Origin: CAWCDJ01 sp963836015
GTDB lineage: Bacteria; Acidobacteriota; Terriglobia; Bryobacterales; Bryobacteraceae
Direction: 5' to 3'
Length of the DNA: 64,000 bases
NCBI GenBank assembly: GCA_963836015.1
Contig: CAWIIF010000001.1
Coordinates: 248,001-312,000, forward strand
In this document: piece by piece, positions 40,977 through 50,428 of the stretch
Numbering within the stretch: the stretch's first letter is position 1
How the letters are laid out: the number at the start of each line of letters is the position of its first letter
Notes under the pieces: model-generated
Databases searched by the model: none
Told to the model about the DNA's origin: nothing
The model's input: the letters and a program-made list of their open reading frames with translations, nothing else
Made by a program: the position numbers and the translations under genes

Positions 40977-43400
40977 TCACATGAGGGAGAGCGGGTCGAC
41001 GTCGATGACCAGCGCTGTCGCGCCCCACTTGCGTTCCTGGGCGAAGGTCCGGATGCGCTGCAACAGCTCATTGAGGGCTTTCCGTCCCGCCGACTTGATG
41101 AGGAACTGGTAGCGGTACTCGTTTTTGAGCCGGGGCACGGGGGCTTCGGCGGGTCCCATGACGCGCAGCTTCTCGGGGGGAGGCAGGAAGAGGCTTCCGA
41201 GGTCGGTGCTCATGCGCAGGGCCATTTCCTTTTTCTCGCTGCGCACCAGCACGTTGGCCATGGCGCTGAAGGGCGGGTAGTGCATCATGCGGCGGAAGTT
41301 GAGTTCCTTTTCATAGAACGCCTGGTAATCCTGCGCGGCGGAGAGGCGCACCGCGTAGTGATCGGGATTGATGGTCTGGACGAGGACGATGCCGGGGAGG
41401 CTGCCGCGTCCGGCGCGTCCGGCCACCTGGGTGAGCAACTGGAAGGTGCGCTCGGCGGCGCGGAAGTCGGGCATTCCGAGCCCGACGTCGGCGGAGACCA
41501 CGCCGACCAGTGTGACATTGGGGATGTCGTGGCCCTTGGCGATCATCTGGGTGCCCACCAGGACGTCGTAATTGCCTTCGCGAAAGTCCTGCAGGATGGT
41601 CTCGTACTGCCGCTTGCCGGTAACTGTGTCGCGGTCGAGGCGGGCGATGCGCGCGGTGGGGAAGGCCTGGTGCAACTCTTCTTCCACCTTTTCCGACCCG
41701 ACGCCGAGGAAGTAGATGTGCTCGCTGGCGCACTTAGGGCAGACCGAAGGCACCTTTTCGGCATATCCGCAGTAGTGGCAGAGTAGCCGGCGGTCGCGCT
41801 TGTGATAGGTCAGGGTGAGCGAACAGTTGATGCACTGAACCCGCTCGCCGCAGGCGCGGCAGGCCACGAAGCTCGAAAAGCCGCGGCGGTTCAGCAGGAC
41901 GATGGTCTGCTCGCCGTTTTCGAGGCGCTGGGCGAGAGCGTCCAGGAGTTTGCGCGAGAAGGTGGACTGTTTGCGGGTCTCGAGAAACTCCTGCCGCATG
42001 TCCACCAGTTCCACCGTGGGGAGAGGCCGGGCCTCGATGCGGCCGGGCAGTTCCAGCAGGGTATACTTGCCGCGCTCCGCGTTGTACCGGCTCTCGAGGC
42101 TGGGGGTGGCGGAGCCCAGCACGACGCAGGCGCCGGCGGCCTGCGCGCGCACGATGGCCACGTCGCGGCCGTTATAGCGCGGCGTCTCCTCCTGTTTGTA
42201 GCTGCCGTCGTGCTCCTCATCGACCACGATCAACCCCAGATTGCGTACCGGCGCGAACACGCCCGACCGGGTTCCGACCACTACGGAGGCGGCGCCGCGG
42301 CGGATGCGGCGCCATTGCTCGGAGCGCTCGACATCGGTGAAGGCGCTGTGGAGGATGGCTACGCGGTCGCCGAAGCGGGAGAAAAACTGCCCGGCCATGG
42401 CGGGGGTCAGGGCGATTTCGGGGACCAGCAGGAGGGCGCTGCGCCCCTCGGCAAGCACGGCGTCGATCGAGTTCAGGTACACCTCGGTCTTGCCCGAGCC
42501 GGTAATGCCGTGGAGAAGAAACGTCTGGAAGCGGTGGACCTGGATGGCGGAGCGGATCTGCTCGAAGGCGGCTGCCTGGGCGGGGTTGAGCCGGTGGGGC
42601 ACGCGGACGGGTCCGGCGGCGGCGGCCATCGGCTCAGGCCGCAGGAGGACCAGTCCCTTGCGCGCAAGGGAGCGGGCCGCGGCGCTCGAGTTTTTCACCG
42701 TGGTCTCGAGGTCCTTGAGGTTGTGGGACCCGGGATGCAGCTCGAGAAAGGCGCGCAGCTCGCGTTCGGGCTTGTTGAGCTTGCGCTCGGGAGCGCCGGG
42801 GGCCAGCTCGACGCGCAGGCGGACAGAAGGGGCGCGCAAAGGGTCGCGCTCGGTCTGGACCTGCTCGGCGGCGATGAAGCCCTTGCGCTCGAGCGAGCGT
42901 ACGATCTTGTCGGCGAGCGGGAGGGATCGCGCGAGGTAGGCTGCCGAGAGGGGGCGCTTCTCGAGCATGCGGAGGATCTGCGCGGCCGGGTCGTCGGGCG
43001 AGGAATCGAGCAGCAACTGGCGGGAGGCGTCGCGGCCGGAATCGGTGAGGGACCACACCTTACCCTGGCGGATCTCGGAGGCCAGCGGCAGCATCCCGCG
43101 GAGCACTTCGCCCAGGGGCGCGCAGTAGTAGGCGGCGATCCAGCGGCCGAGCGCGAGCAATTCGGCGTCGAGCACGGGCTCGGAATCGATCAGGCGGAGG
43201 GCGTCGCGGGTAGCTACTTCGGGGCGGTCGTCGTGGCAGCGGAGAATGACGCCGGTGAGTTTGCGGGTGCCGAAGGGGGCGAGGATGCGGCTGCCGGGAC
43301 GGACGCGGTGGCGGAGGGTATCGGGCAGCGAGTAGGTGAACGGCTGGTCCAGGGGGACGGGCAGGCTGACGTCGCAGTAGAGATACGATCCCTCGGGCAT
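40977..43400 (-). CDS. priA: Primosomal protein N' PriA
   Basis: 807-residue replication-restart helicase. N-terminal DNA-binding region (YLYCDVSLPVPLDQPFTYSL), helicase Walker A in LLHGITGSGKTEVYL, DEEH Walker B in IVVDEEHDGSYKQEETPRY, GSATPS motif III, a zinc-binding insert with paired Cys (VACRACGERVQCINC, LCHYCGYAEKVPSVCPKC), and the helicase C half ending QVAGRAGRGSLPG. Length is in the usual range. It converges on the degenerate-GGDEF gene and is divergent from accB. Confidence 0.97.
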   Translation of the reverse strand: MPEGSYLYCDVSLPVPLDQPFTYSLPDTLRHRVRPGSRILAPFGTRKLTGVILRCHDDRPEVATRDALRLIDSEPVLDAELLALGRWIAAYYCAPLGEVLRGMLPLASEIRQGKVWSLTDSGRDASRQLLLDSSPDDPAAQILRMLEKRPLSAAYLARSLPLADKIVRSLERKGFIAAEQVQTERDPLRAPSVRLRVELAPGAPERKLNKPERELRAFLELHPGSHNLKDLETTVKNSSAAARSLARKGLVLLRPEPMAAAAGPVRVPHRLNPAQAAAFEQIRSAIQVHRFQTFLLHGITGSGKTEVYLNSIDAVLAEGRSALLLVPEIALTPAMAGQFFSRFGDRVAILHSAFTDVERSEQWRRIRRGAASVVVGTRSGVFAPVRNLGLIVVDEEHDGSYKQEETPRYNGRDVAIVRAQAAGACVVLGSATPSLESRYNAERGKYTLLELPGRIEARPLPTVELVDMRQEFLETRKQSTFSRKLLDALAQRLENGEQTIVLLNRRGFSSFVACRACGERVQCINCSLTLTYHKRDRRLLCHYCGYAEKVPSVCPKCASEHIYFLGVGSEKVEEELHQAFPTARIARLDRDTVTGKRQYETILQDFREGNYDVLVGTQMIAKGHDIPNVTLVGVVSADVGLGMPDFRAAERTFQLLTQVAGRAGRGSLPGIVLVQTINPDHYAVRLSAAQDYQAFYEKELNFRRMMHYPPFSAMANVLVRSEKKEMALRMSTDLGSLFLPPPEKLRVMGPAEAPVPRLKNEYRYQFLIKSAGRKALNELLQRIRTFAQERKWGATALVIDVDPLSLM

Positions 43401-43484
43401 GGAATCTCCAGGATACAGGGCGCCGAGCTTCGCTCGGATTGGGCAGGCCAGGAGGCCTACCCTACCTGTTAAGCTTAATCGTTG

Positions 43485-43940
43485 ATGACAGTCGATGAGA
43501 TTCGCGAGTTGATCGCATTGGCGACGGAGACGGGGATTGCGGAGCTGGAGGTGCAGCGCGGGGAGAATCGCGTGCGGATTCGCCGCGCCGCTTTTGCCGC
43601 CAACCCGCAGGAGGTGGTGCTGGCTCCGGCCGCGCCCGCTGTGGCGACGGCCGCTCCCGAGACCACGAAGGAGAAGCCCGAGGCCCCGCCCGACGACAAA
43701 CGGGTGCTGGTGAAATCACCCATCGTCGGCACGTTCTACGAGGGTCCGTCGCCCGGCGCCCCGCCGTTTGTCCGGGTGGGGGAACGGGTGCAGCCCGGCA
43801 AGGTCCTGTGCATCATCGAGTCGATGAAGCTCATGAACGAGATCGAGGCGGAGACGTCGGGCATCATCGAAAGCAAGTTGGTTCCGAACGGGCAGCCGGT
43901 GGAGTACGGGGAGGCTCTGTTTGCCATCCGCGCGGTTTAA
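43485..43940 (+). CDS. accB: Biotin carboxyl carrier protein AccB
   Basis: 151 residues, carries biotin for acetyl-CoA carboxylase. N-terminal helix (TVDEIRELIALATETGIAEL), Ala/Pro-rich linker (APAAPAVATAAPETTK), and the C-terminal biotinyl domain with IIESMKLMNEIEA, biotinylated Lys at residue 115. VKSPIVGTFYEGPSPGAPPF is the usual AccB thumb region. The ATG at 43485 has no strong RBS; a TTG directly before it is also in frame. accC overlaps the end by 20 bases. Confidence 0.96.
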   Translation: MTVDEIRELIALATETGIAELEVQRGENRVRIRRAAFAANPQEVVLAPAAPAVATAAPETTKEKPEAPPDDKRVLVKSPIVGTFYEGPSPGAPPFVRVGERVQPGKVLCIIESMKLMNEIEAETSGIIESKLVPNGQPVEYGEALFAIRAV

Positions 43941-45273
43941 GAAGATCCTGATCGCCAACCGCGGCGAGATTGCCGTTCGCGTGATCAGTGCCTGCAAGGA
44001 ACTGGGGATCCAGACGGTGGCGGTCTATTCGGAGGCGGACCGCTACAGCTCGCACGTGCGCTTTGCCGACCAGGCGATATGCATCGGGCCTGCCAAGAGC
44101 GCGCGCAGCTACCTGGACATCGCGTCGATTATCAGCGCGGCTGAGATTACGGATGTAGACGCCATTCACCCGGGCTACGGGTTTCTGAGCGAGAACGCGG
44201 GATTCGCGGAAGTCTGCGAAGCGTCGGGGCTGAAGTTCATCGGACCCAAGGCCGAGGTGATCCGGCTGATGGGGGTGAAGGAGCGCGCCCGCGCCTTCAT
44301 GCGCGAGATGGGGGTTCCGGTGCTGCCCGGGTCGGAGGGCGTGGTAAGCAGCCCCGAGGAGGCGCTGGAGCTGGCCGAACAGATCGGCTACCCGGTGATT
44401 CTGAAAGCTTCGGCCGGCGGGGGCGGGCGGGGCATGCGCGTGGTGAGCCAGGCGGCGGACTTGGCGGGATTGTTGGGACAGGCGCAATCGGAGGCGGGCG
44501 CGGCCTTCGGCTCGGCGGACGTGTACCTGGAAAAATTCGTCGGCGCTCCGCGGCACATCGAGTTTCAGGTGCTGGCGGACGAGCACGGGAATGTGGAGAT
44601 CCTGGGGGAGCGCGAGTGCAGCATCCAGCGCCGCCACCAGAAGCTGCTGGAGGAGGCGCCGTCGCCGGTACTTCGCGACGAACAGCGGGCCGAGATCGGC
44701 GCCGTGCTGCGCAAGGCCATCGCGGCGGCGGGGTACAGCAACGCCGGGACGGTGGAATTCCTCATGGACGAGTGCGGCAAGCTGTACTTCATCGAGGTGA
44801 ACGCGCGGGTTCAGGTGGAGCACCCGGTGACGGAGTTCGTAACGGGCATCGATATCGTGAAGAGCCAGATCCGGATCGCCGAGGGGGAGAAGCTGTGCGA
44901 CATCCTGCCCGGCCCGGTGACGGTGCGCGGGCACGCGATCGAATGCCGGATCAATGCGGAGAATCCGGAGACGTTCGTGCCCTCGCCGGGACGGATCACG
45001 GGCTTCCATCTGCCCGGGGGGATCGGCATCCGGGTGGATACGTGGGCCTACACGGATTGCGTGGTCCCACCCTATTACGATTCGCTGATAGCCAAGCTGG
45101 TGGCTTACGGGAACGACCGGGCGGAAGCGATCCATCGCATGCAGCGGGCGCTGGGGATGTTCATCGTGGAAGGGATTTACACGTCGATTCCGCTGCACCA
45201 GAAGATTCTGGCGGACGCGGACTTTCAGGCCGGCCGCTTCGACACGAACTTCATCAAGAACAAGCTGGGGTAA
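43921..45273 (+). CDS. accC: Acetyl-CoA carboxylase biotin carboxylase subunit AccC
   Basis: 450 residues. TTG start within the end of accB, giving MPSARFKKILIANRGEIAVR. ATP-grasp fold: VDAIHPGYGFLSENAGFAEV, glycine loop KASAGGGGRGMRVV, HIEFQVLADEHGNV followed by LGERECSIQRRHQKLLEEAP, and catalytic EVNARVQVEHPVTE. Length fits. Works with AccB and the AccA/AccD carboxyltransferase (not in this window) in fatty-acid synthesis. The overlap implies translational coupling. Confidence 0.97.
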   Translation: MPSARFKKILIANRGEIAVRVISACKELGIQTVAVYSEADRYSSHVRFADQAICIGPAKSARSYLDIASIISAAEITDVDAIHPGYGFLSENAGFAEVCEASGLKFIGPKAEVIRLMGVKERARAFMREMGVPVLPGSEGVVSSPEEALELAEQIGYPVILKASAGGGGRGMRVVSQAADLAGLLGQAQSEAGAAFGSADVYLEKFVGAPRHIEFQVLADEHGNVEILGERECSIQRRHQKLLEEAPSPVLRDEQRAEIGAVLRKAIAAAGYSNAGTVEFLMDECGKLYFIEVNARVQVEHPVTEFVTGIDIVKSQIRIAEGEKLCDILPGPVTVRGHAIECRINAENPETFVPSPGRITGFHLPGGIGIRVDTWAYTDCVVPPYYDSLIAKLVAYGNDRAEAIHRMQRALGMFIVEGIYTSIPLHQKILADADFQAGRFDTNFIKNKLG

Positions 45274-45276
45274 AGC

Positions 45277-46026
45277 CTAATCGGGGATGCGGCGGCGGGG
45301 AAGCGAGAGGCCGTCCTTCTGATTCTGCGGCTGGGCGGGTATGCCGGAGACCGCCGCGTGGGGGGGCTGATAACTCCCGAAATTGAGATCGGCCTCGCTG
45401 AAAGTGACGGGGCGGTCGAGCACCATTTCGACGGTGCTGCCGCGCGAGAGGACGGCATCGGGGCCGCGGGTGGCGAGTACGCCGATCAATCCGGCGGCGG
45501 CTCCGGCGGCGGCGCCGATACCCGCGCCCATGCCCGCGTGGCCGGCGGCATTCCCGGCGATGACGCCGATGGAAGCTCCCGCGCCGGCAGCCTCACCCAC
45601 GGTGCGGGCGTCGCCGGTCTTGTTGCCTTCGCTTCTCACCTTGCCTTCGGATTTGTCGAGCTCGCCGGCGGCTTGCCCGTCCAAACCGCCGACGCGGGCG
45701 CGGAAATCGCGCGTCACGCCGTTGGGAAGAGTCAGGGTGTCGAACCGGATGTAGAGCTCGCCGCGGCCTTTCATGCGGCCGGGCTTCTTGATCTGGGTGA
45801 CGGTTCCGGCCACATAGCTGCCGACGGGGATGACGATCCGGCCGCTCACCAGGACGGGAAACGAAGTCTCGAGGTAGACGCGGTCGCCCGCTGCGGAGTG
45901 CTTGGTGCTGATGGTATTGATGAGACTGAGCGGGATCTTGGTGCCCGGGTCGACGGTGAACGCCGCCGGCTGCGCCCCCGCCAGCGCGGCGGCGAAGCTG
46001 ATGAAAATTAAAGGCCGAAAGCCCAT
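45277..46026 (-). CDS. Exported protein with TrbI/VirB10-like beta core
   Basis: 249 residues. Signal peptide (MGFRPLIFISFAAALAGAQ). The segment GTKIPLSLINTISTKHSAAG, then FPVLVSGRIVIPVGSYVAGT and LPNGVTRDFRA resembles the beta-barrel core of TrbI/VirB10-like periplasmic proteins. A Gly/Ala-rich stretch of about 45 residues (GASIGVIAGNAAGHAGMGAG) follows, looking like a glycine-zipper membrane segment. The end returns to a polar tail with VEMVLDRPVTFSEADLNF. No other conjugation genes are near, so a stand-alone envelope protein is likelier. Confidence 0.6.
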   Translation of the reverse strand: MGFRPLIFISFAAALAGAQPAAFTVDPGTKIPLSLINTISTKHSAAGDRVYLETSFPVLVSGRIVIPVGSYVAGTVTQIKKPGRMKGRGELYIRFDTLTLPNGVTRDFRARVGGLDGQAAGELDKSEGKVRSEGNKTGDARTVGEAAGAGASIGVIAGNAAGHAGMGAGIGAAAGAAAGLIGVLATRGPDAVLSRGSTVEMVLDRPVTFSEADLNFGSYQPPHAAVSGIPAQPQNQKDGLSLPRRRIPD

Positions 46027-46097
46027 CCGGAGAACTCCTAACCGATTCTAGCCTACCTACTTTAACGCGTACCGGACGCGGAAAGTTGCGAGCGGCC

Positions 46098-46869
46098 TCA
46101 CTGGACCGCCAGTTTCAGGCCGGCGGCCGACGATTGCAGACCGATGGCGACGCGGATCTCGGGGTCGGCGCCGGCGGTATCGGGCAGTATCAAATTGATT
46201 TGATACAGGCCGGCGGAGCCGGGGGTCAGGCCGGCGTAGAGTATCGCAGCACGGCTCTACGGGGACGCCGTCGAGCAACACCTGCAGGCTGCTCTTATTG
46301 ACGATCTCGGAGATGTAGGGGGGAAGATAGCCGGTCGAGGGGTTGGCGATGGTCTTTCCGAGCCCGGTACACCATAGAACGATCAGGTCGCCGGGTTTGG
46401 CGGGGGTATCCGGCGCGATCACTCCGGTGAGGGGGCGATCGGAGGCGATGGCGTAGTTCGCATTTGCGAACAGCGCGGGCGCGGCGTCGACGACCGGGAT
46501 CGTGACTTTCGGGCCGGTCAGGCCCTCGCGCATCACGCGCACCACGGCGGGTCCCACGCTTTGCCTGCTGGGCACTAGGAAATTGATCTGGGTTTCGGAG
46601 ACGTAAAAGAGAGGCACGGGGCTGTCGTCTATGTAGACGCGGGTATAGTTGAGCTCGGTGGGCAGGGTGTTGTCATGGATATCGCTGGGCGCGAGGGCGT
46701 ATGCGGAGCGCGCCAGATCGGTGCCGAAGATCGAGAGGATCGAATTCGGCGCAAATGGGCCGGAGCTGCCGTCGCCGTTATTTACAATGTTCGCAGCGGA
46801 GTAGGACGGCGCTGCGGCCCAGGCCATTCCGCAGCAGAAGGACCCAAGGACCAACCACGCTCGCAACAT
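46098..46869 (-). pseudogene. TIGR03437-type (Solibacter C-terminal family) exported protein with a frameshift
   Basis: Signal peptide (MLRAWLVLGSFCCGMAWA), then AANIVNNGDGSSGPFAPNSI, ILSIFGTDLA and VPLFYVSETQINFLVPSRQS, the repeating beta-sandwich pattern of the TIGR03437 family. After DGVPVEP the frame as written becomes nonsense. If the A at 46251 (a T on the coding strand) is removed it continues as AAILYAGLTPGSAGLYQINL and ends GLKLAVQ with a stop at 46098-46100, exactly the family's C-terminus. So one extra base splits an otherwise complete gene of about 256 codons. Real mutation and sequence error cannot be told apart here. Confidence 0.85.
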
Positions 46870-46989
46870 GAGAAGGTATTGTGGCGCGGCGCCCCGATAT
46901 TTCTCGGGAATCCACGATAGAATCGAGGTTTACCCGCGCCCTCCGACTTTTTGCGGGAAAACCGCGTCTACGTTCAAGGAGCCAGAGAT

Positions 46990-47556
46990 TTGATCTTTCG
47001 GGCGGTCGAGGATGCCGATTTGATCCGGCAGGCTGCCCGGGGCGGGGTGGAGGCGTACAACCTCCTCGTGTCCCGGTGGGAGAAGCGTGTCTATAACTAT
47101 CTCCTGCGCATCACCCGCAATCGCGAAGACGCTCTGGACTTGACGCAGGACGCTTTCTTGAAAGCCTATCAGAACCTCCGCAAGCTCGACGATCCAGGGC
47201 GGTTCGCTCCCTGGTTATATCGCATTGCGCACAACGAGGCTTATTCCCTTTTTCGGAAGAGGAAGCCCGAGGCGGATATGGAAGGGCTGCGGCCGGAAAG
47301 CACGGAGACCGAAATTGCGGTGGCGGGAAGCCCGGTCTTCCCGATCGAACTGAGCCTGGCGGTGGATGCGGCGCTGGAGCGGCTGACGGCCGACCAGCGG
47401 GAAGCCGTGGTCCTCAAGATTTACCAGGGTTTCAAGTTCGACGAGATGGCCGACATTCTCGGCTGCCCGGTTTCCACGATCAAGTCCAGGCTGTATACCG
47501 CCCTCGAACTGCTCAAAGCGGAGCTGGCTCCGGTGAAGGCACGAGGTGTGTCATGA
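46990..47556 (+). CDS. ECF-type RNA polymerase sigma factor
   Basis: 188 residues. The TTG at 46990 lies eight bases after AAGGAG (46976-46981) and gives MIFRAVEDADLIRQAARGGV. Sigma region 2 reads NYLLRITRNREDALDLTQDA ... FLKAYQNL and PWLYRIAHNEAYSLFRKRK; region 4 reads LTADQREAVVLKIYQGFKF and EMADILGCPVSTIKSRLYTA. It is an ECF (group 4) factor. Its stop overlaps the anti-sigma start by four bases. It heads the type II secretion operon, so it may control that operon (inference). Confidence 0.93.
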   Translation: MIFRAVEDADLIRQAARGGVEAYNLLVSRWEKRVYNYLLRITRNREDALDLTQDAFLKAYQNLRKLDDPGRFAPWLYRIAHNEAYSLFRKRKPEADMEGLRPESTETEIAVAGSPVFPIELSLAVDAALERLTADQREAVVLKIYQGFKFDEMADILGCPVSTIKSRLYTALELLKAELAPVKARGVS

Positions 47557-48167
47557 GTTGCTCGCCATTCGACTTACGGGACTACTTCCTGAAGGAGCTG
47601 ACTGACCCGCAGCAGCGCCAGGTGGAAGCCCATGTGAAAACCTGTCCGCCCTGCCGTGAAGAGCTGGAGCGGCTGCAACTGACGGAAGCGGCGCTATACC
47701 GGCTGAGGGACGAAGAGATCCCGCAGCGCATTGCTTTCGTCTCCGACAAAATTTTCGAACCCTCGCCGCTGCGCCGGTGGATGGCCGCATTCTGGGCTTC
47801 CGGGGCACGGCTGGGGTTCGCTTCCGCGGCCATGCTGTCGGCCGCGATCATGGTTTCCGCGCTGACGCGCCCGGCTCCCGCACCGGTCGTGGTAGCGCCC
47901 GCTCCGGCGGCCGTAGCGGCCGCCACCGTGCCGGACGCGCAGATCGACCAGCGTGTTCGCACGGCGGTGGAGCAGGCCATGGCGGAGACCGAGGCGCGCC
48001 ACGCTCAGCAGACGAAGCAAATGGTAGCCGAACTGGACCAGAGCCGGCAGCGGCTGCTGGTGGCGGCGCAGGAATTCGAGTTCTATCAGAAGCGCGACCG
48101 GGTGCGGATGATGGCGAGCAGCGAGTACGGGCCGCCCGTCCCCGCAGACGCCGGAGAACGGAAATGA
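47553..48167 (+). CDS. Zinc-finger (HC2) anti-sigma factor
   Basis: 204 residues. The N-terminal zf-HC2 motif H-x3-C-x2-C (VEAHVKTCPPCREEL) binds zinc and the sigma factor. One membrane helix at about residues 88-107 (LGFASAAMLSAAIMVSALTR) places the C-terminal half in the periplasm: a Pro/Ala-rich linker and a helical, Gln/Glu-rich domain (VRTAVEQAMAETEARHAQQ) that may sense envelope signals. ATG overlaps the sigma stop by four bases; its own stop overlaps the next gene. A typical coupled sigma/anti-sigma unit. Confidence 0.9.
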   Translation: MSCSPFDLRDYFLKELTDPQQRQVEAHVKTCPPCREELERLQLTEAALYRLRDEEIPQRIAFVSDKIFEPSPLRRWMAAFWASGARLGFASAAMLSAAIMVSALTRPAPAPVVVAPAPAAVAAATVPDAQIDQRVRTAVEQAMAETEARHAQQTKQMVAELDQSRQRLLVAAQEFEFYQKRDRVRMMASSEYGPPVPADAGERK

Positions 48168-48733
48168 GGCCGGCGGCGGTATTGCTCCTGGCGGCGATGG
48201 GCTGCGCCGCGGCCCAGGTCGCGAGCACGACGGCGCGCGTGGTGCCGAATGTGGCGAGCGGCGCGCTGGGCGGCGGCCGGCCGATGCGGATCGCGCTGGG
48301 CACTTTTGCCGATCTCGAAAAGCGCTTCGACGGCAAGCTCTCGAGCCTGGGCGGGGCCAACGATCCGGCCGATCTGCTGGGGACGACCCGGGGCATCTAC
48401 CTGGAAGGATACGGCGCGGTATTCACTGCCGAGCTGAGCCTGATCAACACGCCCGGCATCAACCCGTTCCGCCCGACCATCAGCGAACAACTGAAAGAGC
48501 AGGTGCACCAGAGGAAGGCGGCGCGGGTTCCGCTGCTGAAGCAGGCGATGAAGGAGATGATGAAGACCGCGGCCATGACCCTGATCCAGGTGCCGGAGGG
48601 CCAGCAGTTTGTTTTTGCCGTGCGGCTGGACTACCTGCGGTGGGAAGACACGATGGGCCTGCCCGGGCTGATCGTGATGAAGGCCGACCGGAAGTCCGCG
48701 CTGGCGGGCGATGTACAGATGGAAGAGCAATAA
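48164..48733 (+). CDS. Exported protein of unknown function in the T2SS operon
   Basis: 189 residues. Signal peptide (MRPAAVLLLAAMGCAAAQ). The mature part contains MRIALGTFADLEKRFDGKLS, then LGTTRGIYLEGYGAVFTAEL and a central basic helix (EQLKEQVHQRKAARVPLLKQ), ending VMKADRKSALAGDVQMEEQ. I recognise no family. ATG overlaps the anti-sigma stop, and gspE begins on the base after its stop, so it is locked into the operon. It may be a periplasmic sensor partner of the anti-sigma or a pilotin-like helper; neither has direct evidence. Confidence 0.8.
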   Translation: MRPAAVLLLAAMGCAAAQVASTTARVVPNVASGALGGGRPMRIALGTFADLEKRFDGKLSSLGGANDPADLLGTTRGIYLEGYGAVFTAELSLINTPGINPFRPTISEQLKEQVHQRKAARVPLLKQAMKEMMKTAAMTLIQVPEGQQFVFAVRLDYLRWEDTMGLPGLIVMKADRKSALAGDVQMEEQ

Positions 48734-50428
48734 GTGGCTGCCAGCGTCCCTCCCGCCCCGCAACCCGAAGCCGAATCGTTCGAGCCGCGCTACCTGCGGC
48801 TGGGCGAGATCCTGATCGAGCGCGGCAAGATCGAAGCCGAAGACCTGGCGCGCGCGCTCGAGCTGCAGCAGGAGCGCGGCGATAAGATCGGCAAGATCTT
48901 CGTCGACATGGGGCTGCTGGCGCAGAGGGACATGCTGGCGGCGCTTTCCGAGCAGATCGGGGTGCCTCTGGTTTCGATCGAGGGGCCGCCCCCTTCGGCG
49001 CCGGAGATCGACGGGCTGTCGCACCGGTTTCTGCGGCAATGCCGCGCGTTCCCGGTGTCGCTGACGGATTCGACGCTGACGGTGGCGATGGCCGATCCGC
49101 TCGATTTCGAGACGGTGGCGGCGCTGCGGGCCTTTTCCGGGCTGCAGATCCAGACGCTGCTGGCGCCCGAGCAGGAAGTCGCGGACGCGATCGAGAAGCA
49201 CTACGGCGAGGTCGAGGGCCACGGCGCCGAGGTGGGGCTGGACGAAGAAGCCAGCGCCGACCTCGAGCACCTGCGCGACATGGCGAGCGAGGCGCCGGTG
49301 ATCCGGCTGGTGAACGCCATGATCGCGGACGCCATCGAGAAGCGCGCGAGCGACATCCACATCGAGCCGTTCGAGAAGGAATTTCGCGTCCGCTTCCGGG
49401 TGGACGGCGTGCTGTTCAACCAGGAGATGCCGCCGCGGGAATTGAAGGCGGCGATCATCTCGCGGCTGAAGCTGATGGCCAAGCTGAACATCGCGGAGCG
49501 GCGGCTGCCGCAGGACGGCCGTATCAAACTCAAGCTTCTGGGCCGCGAAGTGGATTTGCGCGTTTCGACGCTGCCGACGCTGTACGGCGAAAGCGTCGTG
49601 ATGCGCCTGCTGGACCGCTCGGCGGGCGATTTCTACGACCTGCGGCGGCTGGGTTTCGACAACCGCATGCTGGCGCGGATGGAGCATTTCACGGGGCAGC
49701 CGCACGGCATCTTCCTGGTGACCGGGCCTACGGGCAGCGGCAAATCCACGACGCTCTATTCGGCGCTCAAGCGGATCAACCTGCCGGACAAGAAGATCAT
49801 CACGATCGAAGACCCGGTGGAATACCAGATGGACGGGATCAACCAGATCCACGTGAATCCGCAGATCGGGCTGACGTTCGCGGCGGGGCTGCGGCACATC
49901 GTGCGCCAGGATCCGGACGTGATCATGGTGGGGGAAATCCGCGACCGCGAGACGGCGGACATCGCGATTCGCGCGGCGCTGACCGGGCACCTGGTGTTTT
50001 CGACGCTGCACACGAACGACGCGCCGAGCGCCATCACGCGGCTCACGGATATGGGCGTGGAGAACTACCTGATCACGTCGTCGGTGACGGCGGTGCTGGC
50101 GCAGCGACTGGTGCGGGTGATCTGCGAGCATTGCCGGGTGGCGGCCGGGGTGGTGCTTTCGCCCGAGGGCGAGATGGTGCAATCGTTCCGCGGCGCGGGC
50201 TGCGCGGAGTGCGGCGGGCGCGGCTACCTTTCGCGCGTGGGGATCTTCGAGCTGATGGAAGTGACCGATGAAATCCGCAAGCTGATCATGGACAACGCGG
50301 ACGCCTCGGTGCTGACCCAGGTGTCGCGCCGCAACGGCATGCGCAACCTGCGAGAGGACGGCTGGAAGAAGATCATCGAAGGCACGACCACGGTGGAAGA
50401 GGTCATGCGGGTCACGCAGGAACTCTGA
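48734..50428 (+). CDS. gspE: Type II secretion / type IV pilus assembly ATPase GspE (PilB-like)
   Basis: 564 residues. N-terminal MshEN-type domain (YLRLGEILIERGKIEAEDLA), central N2 region (ASDIHIEPFEKEFRVRFRVD), Walker A GPTGSGKST near residue 331, Asp box VEYQMDGINQIHVN, Walker B DVIMVGEIRDRETADIAIRA, His box TGHLVFSTLHTND, and a zinc element with paired Cys (ICEHC ... CAECGG). Powers pseudopilus assembly from the cytoplasm. GTG start directly after the stop of the preceding gene. One-base stop/start overlap with gspF. Confidence 0.95.
   Translation: MAASVPPAPQPEAESFEPRYLRLGEILIERGKIEAEDLARALELQQERGDKIGKIFVDMGLLAQRDMLAALSEQIGVPLVSIEGPPPSAPEIDGLSHRFLRQCRAFPVSLTDSTLTVAMADPLDFETVAALRAFSGLQIQTLLAPEQEVADAIEKHYGEVEGHGAEVGLDEEASADLEHLRDMASEAPVIRLVNAMIADAIEKRASDIHIEPFEKEFRVRFRVDGVLFNQEMPPRELKAAIISRLKLMAKLNIAERRLPQDGRIKLKLLGREVDLRVSTLPTLYGESVVMRLLDRSAGDFYDLRRLGFDNRMLARMEHFTGQPHGIFLVTGPTGSGKSTTLYSALKRINLPDKKIITIEDPVEYQMDGINQIHVNPQIGLTFAAGLRHIVRQDPDVIMVGEIRDRETADIAIRAALTGHLVFSTLHTNDAPSAITRLTDMGVENYLITSSVTAVLAQRLVRVICEHCRVAAGVVLSPEGEMVQSFRGAGCAECGGRGYLSRVGIFELMEVTDEIRKLIMDNADASVLTQVSRRNGMRNLREDGWKKIIEGTTTVEEVMRVTQEL

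Noticed and set aside
41802..43472. A 556-codon plus-strand open frame
   Set aside because: Shadow of priA; Gly/Ala/Asp-rich without domain features.
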